Positions 26,755 to 35,578 of a stretch of 64,000 bases of DNA are shown one piece after another. Within the stretch, counting starts at the first letter, position 1. Each line of letters opens with the position of its first letter. This DNA comes from Bacteroides fragilis (GTDB lineage: Bacteria; Bacillota; Clostridia; Lachnospirales; Lachnospiraceae): contig JAMPFK010000015.1 in NCBI GenBank assembly GCA_023664485.1, forward strand, positions 1 through 64,000. Direction: 5' to 3'. The notes under the pieces were generated by a model. That model ran no database searches. It had not been told where the DNA came from and saw nothing but the letters and a program-made list of their open reading frames with translations. Made by a program: the position numbers and the translations under genes.

Positions 26755-27633
26755 ATGAATTTTTCAGAAAAATTAAAGGAAATACGAAAAAAAGAAGGTA
26801 TCTCACAGGAGCAGCTTGCCGAAAAAATCGGTGTTTCAAGGCAGGCGATTACGAAATGGGAGACCGGAAAAGGGCTGCCGGATGTCGAAAATATGGTAAT
26901 CATAGCAGAGATTTTTAAGACTACCATAGATGAGCTGCTTATGGATTCCGCCGCAAAAATAACTCCTGAAACATCTGTGTATACCAGTGAAACAATTTAT
27001 GACATTGACTGTGAAAAACATTTCGATGTCAATATCGGCAGCGCAGCCGCGATCATGCTGTCGTCAGGCGGCGATGAGAAGCTGCATATCAAGTTGTCTT
27101 CGGAAACCCTTGAGAATATAGACTCCATGTTTAAGATCAAGCTGGATGAAAGAAAAAACAAGCTGGATGTAATCTGTCTTAACAAGAATAAACTGAGCCG
27201 CTATGAGGCGGAGGAGTCACTGACAGTTGAGATTATCCTGCCGGATAAATACTCTGACAGCTGTGAAATTGCAGCCAACGTTAAACTCCTTGCTGTCAGG
27301 AATCTTCATCTGAATCGTTTAGAATATGACGGTGATGCGGAGCAGATCCTGATTTCAGACAGCAGCGGGAGTCTGGAATTAACAGCAAAAACAGATTATG
27401 AAATTACGGTTGATAAGATTACCGGAAAACTGGATATTAATCAATGGAAGGCCAAAACGATTATTCACATTCCGGAGAAAAATCTGGTAAATGTCATCAA
27501 TAAGGGCAGAAAATGTAACATTTATTATGTAAAGGACGGAAAAGCCGCGTCGTGCGAAAATGCCGCAGACAGTGAAAATGAAATCCGCGTTTCGGGAATC
27601 TTTTCAGAGCTGGTCGTCGATTTGACAAAATAA
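26755..27633 (+). CDS. Xre-family regulator with beta-rich DUF4097-like C-terminus
   Basis: The protein has 292 residues. Residues 5-60 are a helix-turn-helix of the Xre/cro type (EQLAEKIGVSRQAITKWETGKGLPD). The rest is beta-rich, with alternating Asp/Ser/Leu text (LHLNRLEYDGDAEQILISDSSGSLEL) that resembles DUF4097/adhesin-like beta-helix domains often found in regulators of ABC transporters. The ATG follows AAGGAGG, 13 bases after the permease stop. It probably regulates this operon. The ligand is unknown. Confidence 0.88.
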   Translation: MNFSEKLKEIRKKEGISQEQLAEKIGVSRQAITKWETGKGLPDVENMVIIAEIFKTTIDELLMDSAAKITPETSVYTSETIYDIDCEKHFDVNIGSAAAIMLSSGGDEKLHIKLSSETLENIDSMFKIKLDERKNKLDVICLNKNKLSRYEAEESLTVEIILPDKYSDSCEIAANVKLLAVRNLHLNRLEYDGDAEQILISDSSGSLELTAKTDYEITVDKITGKLDINQWKAKTIIHIPEKNLVNVINKGRKCNIYYVKDGKAASCENAADSENEIRVSGIFSELVVDLTK

Positions 27634-27692
27634 TATGCTGACAGGCATTTAAATGCAATGGAATCGCATCTTTAATATTTCGCGAAAAAACA

Positions 27693-27736
27693 GCCGAACT
27701 TACGATATGATTATCACATCATAAGTTTGGCTTTTT
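27693..27736 (+). terminator. Terminator of the ABC transporter/Xre operon
   Basis: GCCGAACTTACGATATGAT pairs imperfectly with ATCACATCATAAGTTTGGC, with a short loop, followed by TTTTT. It lies 60 bases after the regulator stop. Confidence 0.75.
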
Positions 27737-27797
27737 CATAGAACAGGAACTTCCGGCAAAAACTGCGCAAAGAAGGTCCTGCGCAAACGCTGCTCCA

Positions 27798-29144
27798 TCA
27801 CATTTTAGCCGTCTGCTTCATTTCCCGGCTGATCTTCATAAAATACAAAAGATTGATTACTATCCCGAATACTGTTGCACAGGGGGCTGCCAGTCCAATC
27901 ATGGTAAGGCTGGCGTCCGGCTGTATGCTCATAATATAAGACATAGGCAGGCGCACGATAAATGTCTGGGCGATTCCCTGCAGCATTACGAACAATGTCT
28001 TCGAATGGCCGTTATAGTAACCTATAAAGCTGAATAAAATTGCCGTTACAACTGCCTCCGGAGCAAAACCCTTTAAATATTCCGCCGCGCGGACAATCAC
28101 TGCCGCATCGCCTGAGAAAATCCGTGCCAGCAGATCTCCCCGGAAAAATGAAAAGAAAGCAATAAATATGCCGACGCAGCCTCCAATGAACATACCCGTA
28201 ACCATGGCTTTTCTTGCGCGCTTCTCCTTCCCTGCGCCCACATTCTGGGCCACGAAAGAAGCCATGGACTGCATAAGCGCTCCGGGAATCAACATAATAA
28301 AGTTCACAATCTTATTCGCCACGCCATAACCGGAAGAAGCATCCAGCCCCAGACTGTTAATAAACGCACACAACGCCAGAAAGGACAGCTGTGTCAAAAT
28401 CTCCTGGAACGCAATCGGAATACCCACCCTGATGAAATTTTTAATCTCCGGATTAAGACGGATATACTCCCATTTCATCGTAAACGGAGGATTCCGCTTT
28501 CTGATAATCATAATCGATAATATGACGCTGACTGCCTGAGCCATTACGGTCGCAAGGGCAGCGCCTGCTACATTCCATTTAAATACCGCAATAAACAGCA
28601 GATCCCCCACAATATTCACGACACACGCAATGCCTACAAAAAACAACGGCATGTTGGAATCACCGATTCCCCGGGAAATACTGCTAATCACATTATATGC
28701 AATGATGAAGAAAATCCCGCCGCCGCAAATGCGGACATACAGCACAGTCAGATCCAGCGCTTCCGCCGGCGCTTTCATCAGGATCGCAAGAGGCCTTGCA
28801 AATATCAACATCACTGCAGCAATGATAAAGGCCAGCACCAGAAACAGCCAGATTGCGCCTCCAACCACCTGCCCTACTTTTTCTGACTTTCTCTCCCCCA
28901 GATACTGTCCCATGAGAACCGTAACGCCCATGGACAGCCCTGTAATCGTAAAAGTAATCAGATTTACGATGCTGCTTCCCGTCGATACACCTGAAATTCC
29001 GGCAGTCGTCCCAAACCTCCCCACTACAAGAATATCCACTGCTCCATACATTGCCTGCAAAATCAATGCTCCAAGGATTGGAATCATAAATCTCAGCAGC
29101 TTATTGACGATACTTCCCTGGGTAAAATCATTCTTATTTTCCAT
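27798..29144 (-). CDS. MATE family multidrug efflux transporter
   Basis: This inner-membrane antiporter of 448 residues exports drugs or metabolites using a Na+ or H+ gradient. Twelve hydrophobic segments are visible in two halves, with MATE stretches such as IPILGALILQAMYGAVDILVVG near residue 20 and QNVGAGKEKRARKA in the second half. I chose ATG 29144 (MENKNDFTQG) because it follows GAAAGGAGAGG. The frame is open a little further upstream. It is a single gene next to the accessory island and its relation to the island is unclear. Confidence 0.93.
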   Translation of the reverse strand: MENKNDFTQGSIVNKLLRFMIPILGALILQAMYGAVDILVVGRFGTTAGISGVSTGSSIVNLITFTITGLSMGVTVLMGQYLGERKSEKVGQVVGGAIWLFLVLAFIIAAVMLIFARPLAILMKAPAEALDLTVLYVRICGGGIFFIIAYNVISSISRGIGDSNMPLFFVGIACVVNIVGDLLFIAVFKWNVAGAALATVMAQAVSVILSIMIIRKRNPPFTMKWEYIRLNPEIKNFIRVGIPIAFQEILTQLSFLALCAFINSLGLDASSGYGVANKIVNFIMLIPGALMQSMASFVAQNVGAGKEKRARKAMVTGMFIGGCVGIFIAFFSFFRGDLLARIFSGDAAVIVRAAEYLKGFAPEAVVTAILFSFIGYYNGHSKTLFVMLQGIAQTFIVRLPMSYIMSIQPDASLTMIGLAAPCATVFGIVINLLYFMKISREMKQTAKM

Positions 29145-29203
29145 ATGCCTCTCCTTTCTCTGCCTGCGATGTTTGTATCGAACGTTGTAAACACAGGCAC
29201 AAA

Positions 29204-29299
29204 TCACGGTTGAAAAAATCTATAGTTAACGACATTAAAAATTGCCATTTCAGAAAAGATATTGGTACATTGTCTTTTCCAGGTCTGCTCATTGCTCAT
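29204..29299 (-). pseudogene. Truncated 31-residue ORF after the helicase gene
   Basis: ATG 29299 overlaps the helicase stop by 11 bases, the tight spacing typical of this operon, and reads MSNEQTWKRQCTNIFSEM before running into the repeat at 29219-29254 and stopping. The first 15 residues look like the start of a further operon gene. The tail is repeat sequence. It is probably a gene cut off by a rearrangement at the repeat. Confidence 0.5.
29219..29254. repeat. Half copy of a dispersed palindromic repeat
   Basis: The 36 bases starting TCTATAGTTAACGACATT match the left arm of the long palindrome at 53514-53549 at about 32 positions. Only one arm is present here, so this copy is partial. It marks the island's downstream edge. 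Confidence 0.7.
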
Positions 29300-32200
29300 T
29301 ATTATCACTCCCATACAATTCATCCAAAAGCTGTTCCAAGTTTCCCTGCTTCGCATATTCCAAAGCGTCTGCCTGCTTGAAATTATGTTCTGTAATGGTG
29401 ACGTTACTATCAAATCCCAAAATAAAGTTTGTCGCAATCTTATAGATAATCTCTGTCGGCGCAAGCCCATAAACCTGTTCTTTAAAGATATGTTTCAGCC
29501 GTTTGGCTTCATCTGGATATGCCTTTTTCATCTTTTCGCTCTGATATAACCTTTTCACAATTTCCGCGATATATAAGCCAGACTTCATATATAAATCAAT
29601 GAAAGTCTTGTCGGGCATATCAAAACAGCCAGGATTTTCTTTCTCCAACATATCAACCATCTGTTTTACTACCCACTTAGGCGTAAAAATCTGATTGGTT
29701 TTCTGCGGCGGGATATAGTCAAAAATATCCTCAACATGTGTTTCCTCAAAGTAATTTGCCAGCTTTATGCGCAGACGCAGGAACTCTTTGACAGAATCAT
29801 CAAATACAACAGGGTCAAACAGTTTCCCCGCAAATATTTCCTGCTGTCCTGTTTTTTCATTGATATAAGGCCCACCATCACGCAAAAATCTGAATTGTTC
29901 CAGACTGATGCTCGTCACTTCAATAAACACTTCATCTGGAATAATCTGGTCAAAGGTAGCCAGAGTGACGCTGTCATCTCCATACGCCATAAGGAAAGAG
30001 GGTATTGTCCTTGAAAATCCTCTTAAATGGTCTTTTACAGAATCCTCAATGCCTTTTTTCTCCTGTTCCTTTTTCTGTGTTTCCACTGTCCTGACAACAT
30101 CTTCTCCCGCTGATTTCACAAAATCATCCACAGAATCAGATAGTGCCTGCTTAAAAGTTTCGACTGCGGCTTTTTTCTTTTCCTCAAACTCCTGATTCGC
30201 GGCTTTTATATCTTCATCTGTATCACAAAGGGATAAAAGCTCTTCATGCTCTTTCTCTAATTTCTTATTGGTAATGGACAAATCGCCATAGGCTTTATTG
30301 ATAAGATGGTCTGAATCAGCTTTCAATTTCTTTTCCAGACGCTTTTTATCAGATGGACGCAAATCAGCGCCATATCCATATTGTGCTGTCTCCATCACTG
30401 TACCTACAGCTTGTTTATGAAAAACATCTTTTAAGTAATCCAGCGGTTCAGCTTCGCCATCTTTTGCCGCCTGGATGTCATCAATCACACTCTTTAATTT
30501 TTCAGGCACTTCGCCGAATATTTTATCGCCGAAAACTTCTGTTGATTTTCCAATAATATAATCATCCGTTAAAGAAACCTCTCCATTTTCATCAAGCGAT
30601 AATTCATCTTCTGTCTGCGGTGTGATATTTACATTAACTTTTGGCTCCTGTACTGCCGTAAACTGTTTAATAATCTCTATCACTTCCATAGGCGCATGGA
30701 AGACATTGGAAATATTCTGGAACAGGAAGTCGCTCATAAATCCTCTGCGGACTACTTCCTGTGAGCGAATCTTTCTGGGGATAGAAAAAACCTTTTCCGC
30801 GTCAAGTTCTATCATTTCGCCGTTTTCATCTTCGCCGATGACAGGGAAAAAATTCAAAAGAGTACGCACATTGTCTTTGCGCTTGTCCATATCGCCCCTG
30901 CCGTCTGATGTATCAGGTGATAAATCATTTGCAAATTCCTCAAAAATAGTAAGCGTCCTGGCGGGGTCAAAGTCAAATACATAGGCATTCTCTTTTCTGT
31001 AGTATTGTCCTTTTTCCTGGAACAGACAAGGATTCTGCGCCCTAAAAGCCGCCTGCATATATAATGATGGGCTTTTGATGTTGCTCAACATCAATACTGC
31101 CGTCCATTCTGGAATGGTGACGCCTGTTGTAAGCTGCCCGACTGATAACGTGATAGTCTTCTCGTTTTCTGTAATGGCGTTTGTAACCCTATCAAAAGAC
31201 CTCTGTGTTTCCTCACTGTCATCCAGCCTCCCATCGCCAGCAGCAAGGATAATCTTGTAATCTTTGAATATTGGATGCACCTCCAGTTTTTTTGCCAGCG
31301 CCTTTGCGCTGTCAACGCGATTTAACAGCCAGAATGTATGCTTTAATTTACCTCTTAATTCCTCTGTGGAAAATGGAAATTTTTCCTGTCTTGTAAGCGC
31401 GTCCAGAAATTTATCAACGGAACTTTCATGGGTAAATCTGCCGTTTTTCGTTTCAAAAAATTCATTCAAATCAAAGGCATATTCTTCTGTTTCGCCCTGG
31501 ATTTCAATGCCCTGCTCTAATTCTTCTTTGATGATTTCTGACATCTGATATGTAAACAGATTTAACTGCGGAAGATTTTTATAAGGGTTTTCCTCTTCGC
31601 CGCTCCATTCATTCTTTGCTTTCTGTTCATCGGCATACGTCCAGTTGAAAATCGCGTTTTCCGGGAATTTATCATTTGCCAGTGCTTTAAACGGCGTTCC
31701 TGATAAGTGCAGCGTAAATTTACGCCTGATATGGTCAAACGCTACATCTGTTTTACAGGTGTCTACGCCCTCATGCGCTTCATCAATGACCAGCACATCC
31801 CAAAAGATATTAGCGACTTCTTCTAACTTATCATATTCGCCGCCGAAATGGATGGAACCTTTTAAGTCTTGCAGGCTCACAAATTCAATGCACTTATGCT
31901 TTGACGCTGCCAATCCTCTCACATATTCCTGCCTGCTGATACAATATCTTCTTCCCCTGAGCGAATCCGTTGAACTGACAAACTGATAACCTGATTCTTC
32001 GCCTAAAAACTTTTCATAATCTGAATACCATGAATTTGCAATCGCTGGTCTGTTTGTCACAATCAAAACATTCTGCGCGTCAACCTGTTTACAAAAATCA
32101 TAAACCGATAATGTCTTGCCGAAACGTGGCTTCGCGTTCCATAAAAACTCGCCGCCTGTATGGCAATCAGGCTTTTCATGGTCTTTCGCATAATGAACAG

Positions 32201-32618
32201 TCTGCTCAACGGCTTTCTTCTGCTCGCTGCGGAGCGTATATGGAATCACTTCATCAATATCTTGCAATATTCCTCTGCTCTCACGGAACTTATTGAACTC
32301 TTGCTTAGAAGCTGGCCCGTCAATATGAAACCATTCTGTATCCTTTTTTCTCTCAATCCCTATCTTTCTAAGATACGCATGGAAGTCTGTATCATGGAAT
32401 ATCTCGCCAGAGCCATCTTCAAAGATAGCGTTGCCTTTCCATTCTTCTTTTAATTCCACATCTACCGTATGGGATTGCTGTTTCTGTCTTTGCTCTGTCG
32501 TCTGCTTTTCTGTATATCCAATCTTTACCCAGCCATTGTGTCTTGCAATTTCAGGCGTGGAATAGGCATAAATCATGGGAATGACTTTTTGCGTGGTATT
32601 GATGCTTATTTTTGCCAT
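29289..32618 (-). CDS. GIY-YIG nuclease/SF2 helicase fused to SAM-binding half of an adenine methyltransferase
   Basis: The protein has 1109 residues. Residues 16-100 look like a T5orf172-type GIY-YIG nuclease (IYAYSTPEIARHNGWVKIGYT). Residues 120-600 are an SF2 helicase: PRFGKT at 164-169, DEAH at 279-282, SGTP near 306 and QAAFRAQNP. A charged helical coupler (about 700-900) follows. From about 972 the text is the first half of an N6-adenine methyltransferase: NQIFTPKWVVKQMVD, then FIDLYMKSG at 1006-1014 in the SAM motif I position. The protein ends before any NPPY motif. That motif starts the protein encoded just upstream, whose TAA shares its A with this ATG. Together they resemble a type ISP restriction enzyme split in two. 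The ISP likeness is inference. Confidence 0.88.
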   Translation of the reverse strand: MAKISINTTQKVIPMIYAYSTPEIARHNGWVKIGYTEKQTTEQRQKQQSHTVDVELKEEWKGNAIFEDGSGEIFHDTDFHAYLRKIGIERKKDTEWFHIDGPASKQEFNKFRESRGILQDIDEVIPYTLRSEQKKAVEQTVHYAKDHEKPDCHTGGEFLWNAKPRFGKTLSVYDFCKQVDAQNVLIVTNRPAIANSWYSDYEKFLGEESGYQFVSSTDSLRGRRYCISRQEYVRGLAASKHKCIEFVSLQDLKGSIHFGGEYDKLEEVANIFWDVLVIDEAHEGVDTCKTDVAFDHIRRKFTLHLSGTPFKALANDKFPENAIFNWTYADEQKAKNEWSGEEENPYKNLPQLNLFTYQMSEIIKEELEQGIEIQGETEEYAFDLNEFFETKNGRFTHESSVDKFLDALTRQEKFPFSTEELRGKLKHTFWLLNRVDSAKALAKKLEVHPIFKDYKIILAAGDGRLDDSEETQRSFDRVTNAITENEKTITLSVGQLTTGVTIPEWTAVLMLSNIKSPSLYMQAAFRAQNPCLFQEKGQYYRKENAYVFDFDPARTLTIFEEFANDLSPDTSDGRGDMDKRKDNVRTLLNFFPVIGEDENGEMIELDAEKVFSIPRKIRSQEVVRRGFMSDFLFQNISNVFHAPMEVIEIIKQFTAVQEPKVNVNITPQTEDELSLDENGEVSLTDDYIIGKSTEVFGDKIFGEVPEKLKSVIDDIQAAKDGEAEPLDYLKDVFHKQAVGTVMETAQYGYGADLRPSDKKRLEKKLKADSDHLINKAYGDLSITNKKLEKEHEELLSLCDTDEDIKAANQEFEEKKKAAVETFKQALSDSVDDFVKSAGEDVVRTVETQKKEQEKKGIEDSVKDHLRGFSRTIPSFLMAYGDDSVTLATFDQIIPDEVFIEVTSISLEQFRFLRDGGPYINEKTGQQEIFAGKLFDPVVFDDSVKEFLRLRIKLANYFEETHVEDIFDYIPPQKTNQIFTPKWVVKQMVDMLEKENPGCFDMPDKTFIDLYMKSGLYIAEIVKRLYQSEKMKKAYPDEAKRLKHIFKEQVYGLAPTEIIYKIATNFILGFDSNVTITEHNFKQADALEYAKQGNLEQLLDELYGSDNNEQ

Positions 32619-33622
32619 TATTCCATCTCCTTTACCTTGGATTCGATGAAAGCAATTTCCTCTTCTGACAAGCCGTATTTCTTATAAAGCTGCTTATCAA
32701 TGTCGAGGATTGATGATTCCCATTCAACATCTGACGATTTTGAAAAATCTTGCATAGGTACAAATACAAATGTTGCTTTTGTCAAATGGATAGATGTTAA
32801 AGCCTGTAATATTAAAAATCTTACAAATCTTGTTTTCATATATTTAAGTGCATACTCAGCGCTTTTTTCATTTTCAAATGGCGATAAATAAATATATGAA
32901 TGTGTACAAGCCTCATTTGGATACATTACTTTCATGGAAGAAGTGAGGACACGAAACCTGCCATCTTTAGATGGTTCTCCTGCATGTTCACCACTGGTTT
33001 GACTAATTAACACTTTATATGATTCTAAATCTATATCAGTTTTTGTAATTATATCCCTATCTATATATGACACTCCGTTGCTGGAATGAAGAACAATTTG
33101 TCCTTTTTCTTTTTCGCTTTTACCTCTCACCTTTGTCGATAATCCAAAAGGACTGATGGGGCTGATATTATTTTGAATACTTCCTTCATCCCGCGCAATA
33201 ATCTTCCTTATAACGCTAACTGCTGAGTTTGAACGTACAAGTACAGGAAACTCATCCAATGGTCTGTTTAATGAATTTTCTTTACCATTTTCAACATTTA
33301 CAAATTCGCATGAATCCACATTATGCCCGACACGCGCAAAATAGCAGACTCCACCACTTATACTTGTATTTGGAAAGCACTCTTTTCCATTTGGATAATC
33401 TACAATTTTTTTGATTTTTTTATCACTAATCATTTCATTTCTAAAGCCATCTAATCCCATCCCTCCAGCAAACCAACGTGATGGTATTATCATAACCAAA
33501 CTTTCTGAACAAATTTCTTTTGCAGAAGTTACAAAAATATTATATACAGGTTTAGCTTGTATTGATTCTTTACTTATATTTTCCTGATAAGGTGGATTCC
33601 CAATAACAAAATCAAATTTCAT
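32618..33622 (-). CDS. Eco57I-like methyltransferase catalytic half (starts at NPPY)
   Basis: The protein has 334 residues. It begins MKFDFVIGNPPYQ, so catalytic motif IV is at residues 9-12 and no SAM-binding motif I precedes it. The SAM half is encoded at the end of the next gene. The rest fits the catalytic region (IPSRWFAGG, SISGGVCYF) followed by a probable target-recognition part. The end, YKKYGLSEEEIAFIES, is typical of Eco57I-type methylases. ATG 33622 overlaps the HEPN gene stop by four bases and TAATG links it to the helicase gene. Alone it should be inactive. It probably pairs with the helicase protein to methylate adenine. Confidence 0.88.
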   Translation of the reverse strand: MKFDFVIGNPPYQENISKESIQAKPVYNIFVTSAKEICSESLVMIIPSRWFAGGMGLDGFRNEMISDKKIKKIVDYPNGKECFPNTSISGGVCYFARVGHNVDSCEFVNVENGKENSLNRPLDEFPVLVRSNSAVSVIRKIIARDEGSIQNNISPISPFGLSTKVRGKSEKEKGQIVLHSSNGVSYIDRDIITKTDIDLESYKVLISQTSGEHAGEPSKDGRFRVLTSSMKVMYPNEACTHSYIYLSPFENEKSAEYALKYMKTRFVRFLILQALTSIHLTKATFVFVPMQDFSKSSDVEWESSILDIDKQLYKKYGLSEEEIAFIESKVKEME

Positions 33623-34041
33623 AATTCTATTTCTCCTATTTTATTTTTGCAATATTCTTCAATTATTTTTATCAATTCTTCCGCCGTTTCAATCTGTTCC
33701 TGAGACTTTTCTTTCGTAGCGATATAAAAATCATCATAGTCGCTTTCATGTTGAATTTCTTCTGCCTGCGAAATTTTTTTACCCATTTCTCTGGGGAAAA
33801 TCTCTGTTTTTGCATAATCTTTATTAAAATTACTGATTGTGTCTTTATGTCTTTTATATGATTTTCCGTCAAGCGCGTGGATTGCTGATATTGCATGAAA
33901 AATGGCATAATAAGCTCTGTTATTGGAAGCCCTGTATTCTTCTGCTTCTATCAGCATTCTGGCTGTTTTTAAATCACTTTTTGCCGTTTCCAATCTATAT
34001 TTCATCAAATCAATTTTATTTCCCTCTTCATGCCGTTCCAT
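33619..34041 (-). CDS. HEPN-domain protein (MNT/HEPN toxin-like)
   Basis: The protein has 140 residues, an all-helical HEPN fold. The text ASNNRAYYAIFHAISAI gives an R42-x6-H49 motif, the site that in active HEPN RNases cuts RNA. HEPN proteins of this type usually pair with a small nucleotidyltransferase (MNT) antitoxin encoded just before them. Here the MNT gene is present but internally deleted (34028-34227). ATG 34041 lies inside its last codons, as in intact pairs. The gene has no frameshift. It sits between two methyltransferase genes with overlapping ends. Confidence 0.85.
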   Translation of the reverse strand: MERHEEGNKIDLMKYRLETAKSDLKTARMLIEAEEYRASNNRAYYAIFHAISAIHALDGKSYKRHKDTISNFNKDYAKTEIFPREMGKKISQAEEIQHESDYDDFYIATKEKSQEQIETAEELIKIIEEYCKNKIGEIEL

Positions 34042-34227
34042 ACAGTTTTACCCCTTCTCTTTCCACATTTGCATAAAATGGATATGCCTTTAACCAATAT
34101 CTGAATCTTCCCTGTAATCGCCCCTTGCATAAGAACCATACAGAATAACAGCCTTCAAATGCTGTCCATAGATATCCTTTATCTTATTGACATATTGATT
34201 TAACAAATCATTTATTTTAATTGGCAT
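34028..34227 (-). pseudogene. Internally deleted MNT nucleotidyltransferase antitoxin
   Basis: ATG 34227 follows AAGGAGG and reads MPIKINDLLNQYVNKI, then the nucleotidyltransferase motif LYGSYARGDYREDSDI. The stop at 34090-34092 then ends the frame after 45 residues. A different frame directly after the break reads LKAYPFYANVEREGVKLYG and ends at 34028, which is the usual C-terminal end of such proteins. About 40-50 central codons are missing and the frame is shifted. The second Asp of the SDxD metal site is lost, so the protein cannot be active. Intact MNT proteins neutralise HEPN toxins by adenylylation. Confidence 0.8.
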
Positions 34228-35236
34228 GGCAGCATCCTCCTTGCCTTTTTACTGATTCAAACATAATTGATTTATTGCTTCCTCTCCAGTCAAAAATCCT
34301 GCATTTAGGAGTTCTTTTATCTTCCAGCTTATCTTCCTCATTACTGTATAGCTCAAAAAGTGAATATTGATGCGTTTCTTCCTCTGGCTCGCCTAATGGA
34401 ACTGTTCCCGTCAAACCATCCATCTGCCAGAAATTCCATACGATGATATTCGCAATCTTTTTCAGTTCTTCTGCAGTTGCTTCTCTATGCCACCTGTTAT
34501 CCAGATAATCAACAAAAGTCATTAACAGATTGATTCTGCCGATTAAAAGATTATCTCCCTGATACTCATATCCATATACGCTCTGGTAGGCCCTTATCGT
34601 CCATGTAAGCCAATCTTCCTCATTATCTGTATTTTCGTTAATTACCCGCATTTTTCTGTCTAAAATGCCTATTCTGTCATCCAGTGGAATTATCCCGCCA
34701 GTCGCCGCATCATATCTGGAAACTATGTAGGGCGCTTCGCCGCAGGTGATTTCAAGCCGCCTGGAATCAACATATTGCTGCCACGTCCTGTTTTGTGGAA
34801 ACTCTATCTTTTCTTTTGTTGTAACCCACTCTTTTTCATTTAGTATATTAAATACATCTTTCCTGCCAAACCACTCTTCATCGCAGTAGTTATTCATTTT
34901 ATTACAAATCCATGCGGGCGTAAAAACCTCTGCATGACTTTTTGTACGTTCCTGCTGCTGTTCCATCGCTTTCATAATTCTTGGCTGCAACATAACAGGA
35001 TTAAGACCCGTCAACGCTTCTGCCGTCATCTGCCTGTCATCGGCATATTGTTCGCCGAACTGTTCATAGCTGCTGGTTGCCCATATGATATTTTTCTTTG
35101 TGGTCTTATCCTTTAACAAAATATTTAATGTTGTCCGCACAGGGAAAGAAGATAGTTGTATTAGTTCTTTCAATTCGTCTATCCTTTCGTGGTTTATTAT
35201 ATGGAATATTATACTTTGGGATTCATTTAAGAGCAA
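34217..35236 (-). CDS. Methyltransferase-like restriction-modification protein
   Basis: The protein has 339 residues and resembles proteins annotated as restriction endonuclease subunit M. It has an FTPAWICNKMNN motif near residue 105, like the FTPKWVV motif of the helicase protein, then RLEITCGEAPYIVSRYD, DRIGILDRKMRVI and YGYEYQGDNLLIGRINLL. There is no NPPY motif, so it may be a specificity or regulatory subunit. The only start I can find is TTG 35236, with no ribosome site, and a stop lies six codons upstream. Relatives, as I remember them, begin slightly earlier, so the N-terminus is probably cut. The end overlaps the MNT remnant by 11 bases. Confidence 0.75.
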   Translation of the reverse strand: MLLNESQSIIFHIINHERIDELKELIQLSSFPVRTTLNILLKDKTTKKNIIWATSSYEQFGEQYADDRQMTAEALTGLNPVMLQPRIMKAMEQQQERTKSHAEVFTPAWICNKMNNYCDEEWFGRKDVFNILNEKEWVTTKEKIEFPQNRTWQQYVDSRRLEITCGEAPYIVSRYDAATGGIIPLDDRIGILDRKMRVINENTDNEEDWLTWTIRAYQSVYGYEYQGDNLLIGRINLLMTFVDYLDNRWHREATAEELKKIANIIVWNFWQMDGLTGTVPLGEPEEETHQYSLFELYSNEEDKLEDKRTPKCRIFDWRGSNKSIMFESVKRQGGCCHAN

Positions 35237-35578
35237 TACAAAACAATATCAAACCAGAAACATCCGCATTTTATATTTGATTTTCTGTCTTTTCATATCT
35301 TCAAGGTCCCTTGTCAGCTGCTATTCCAACTGTGGATGCAGATTCCAGATGTTTTCCAGTGTCTCATAGAATTCTTTCTTATAAGGACAGCTGCTGCACA
35401 GTTTCTATCCTGAACTCCGTGACGGTTGTAGACGGTCATGTGGAATCAATCGTATTCAGGAACGGCCTTACGCATAGGTTCCTATACCGATAAAAGTTGT
35501 CTATGGAATGAGAATAAGAACTGTGATATGATTATTTTGTTGTCCTGCCGATACCTGGCAACGGGAGGAGGTGTTGAC
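35237..35578. other. Intergenic boundary of the accessory island
   Basis: The stretch next to the methyltransferase-like gene (35237-35394) shows neither gene nor promoter. The second part reads as a recombinase-like tail, listed separately. The mixture suggests an old integration or deletion junction. Confidence 0.5.
35395..35493 (+). pseudogene. Possible C-terminal remnant of a site-specific recombinase
   Basis: The plus-strand frame ending at TAA 35493 reads VSILNSVTVVDGHVESIVFRNG. That resembles the last beta-strand segment of large serine recombinases (a LxxxVxVxxxxxIxxxFKxG pattern). Nothing recognisable lies upstream in any frame. It may be the scar of a mobile element that brought or removed part of the island. 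The match is short and uncertain. Confidence 0.3.

Noticed and set aside
29204..29470. 88-residue minus-strand frame overlapping the end of the helicase gene
   Set aside because: All but the last 31 residues are the helicase gene in another frame. Only the short overlapping ORF from 29299 is worth listing.
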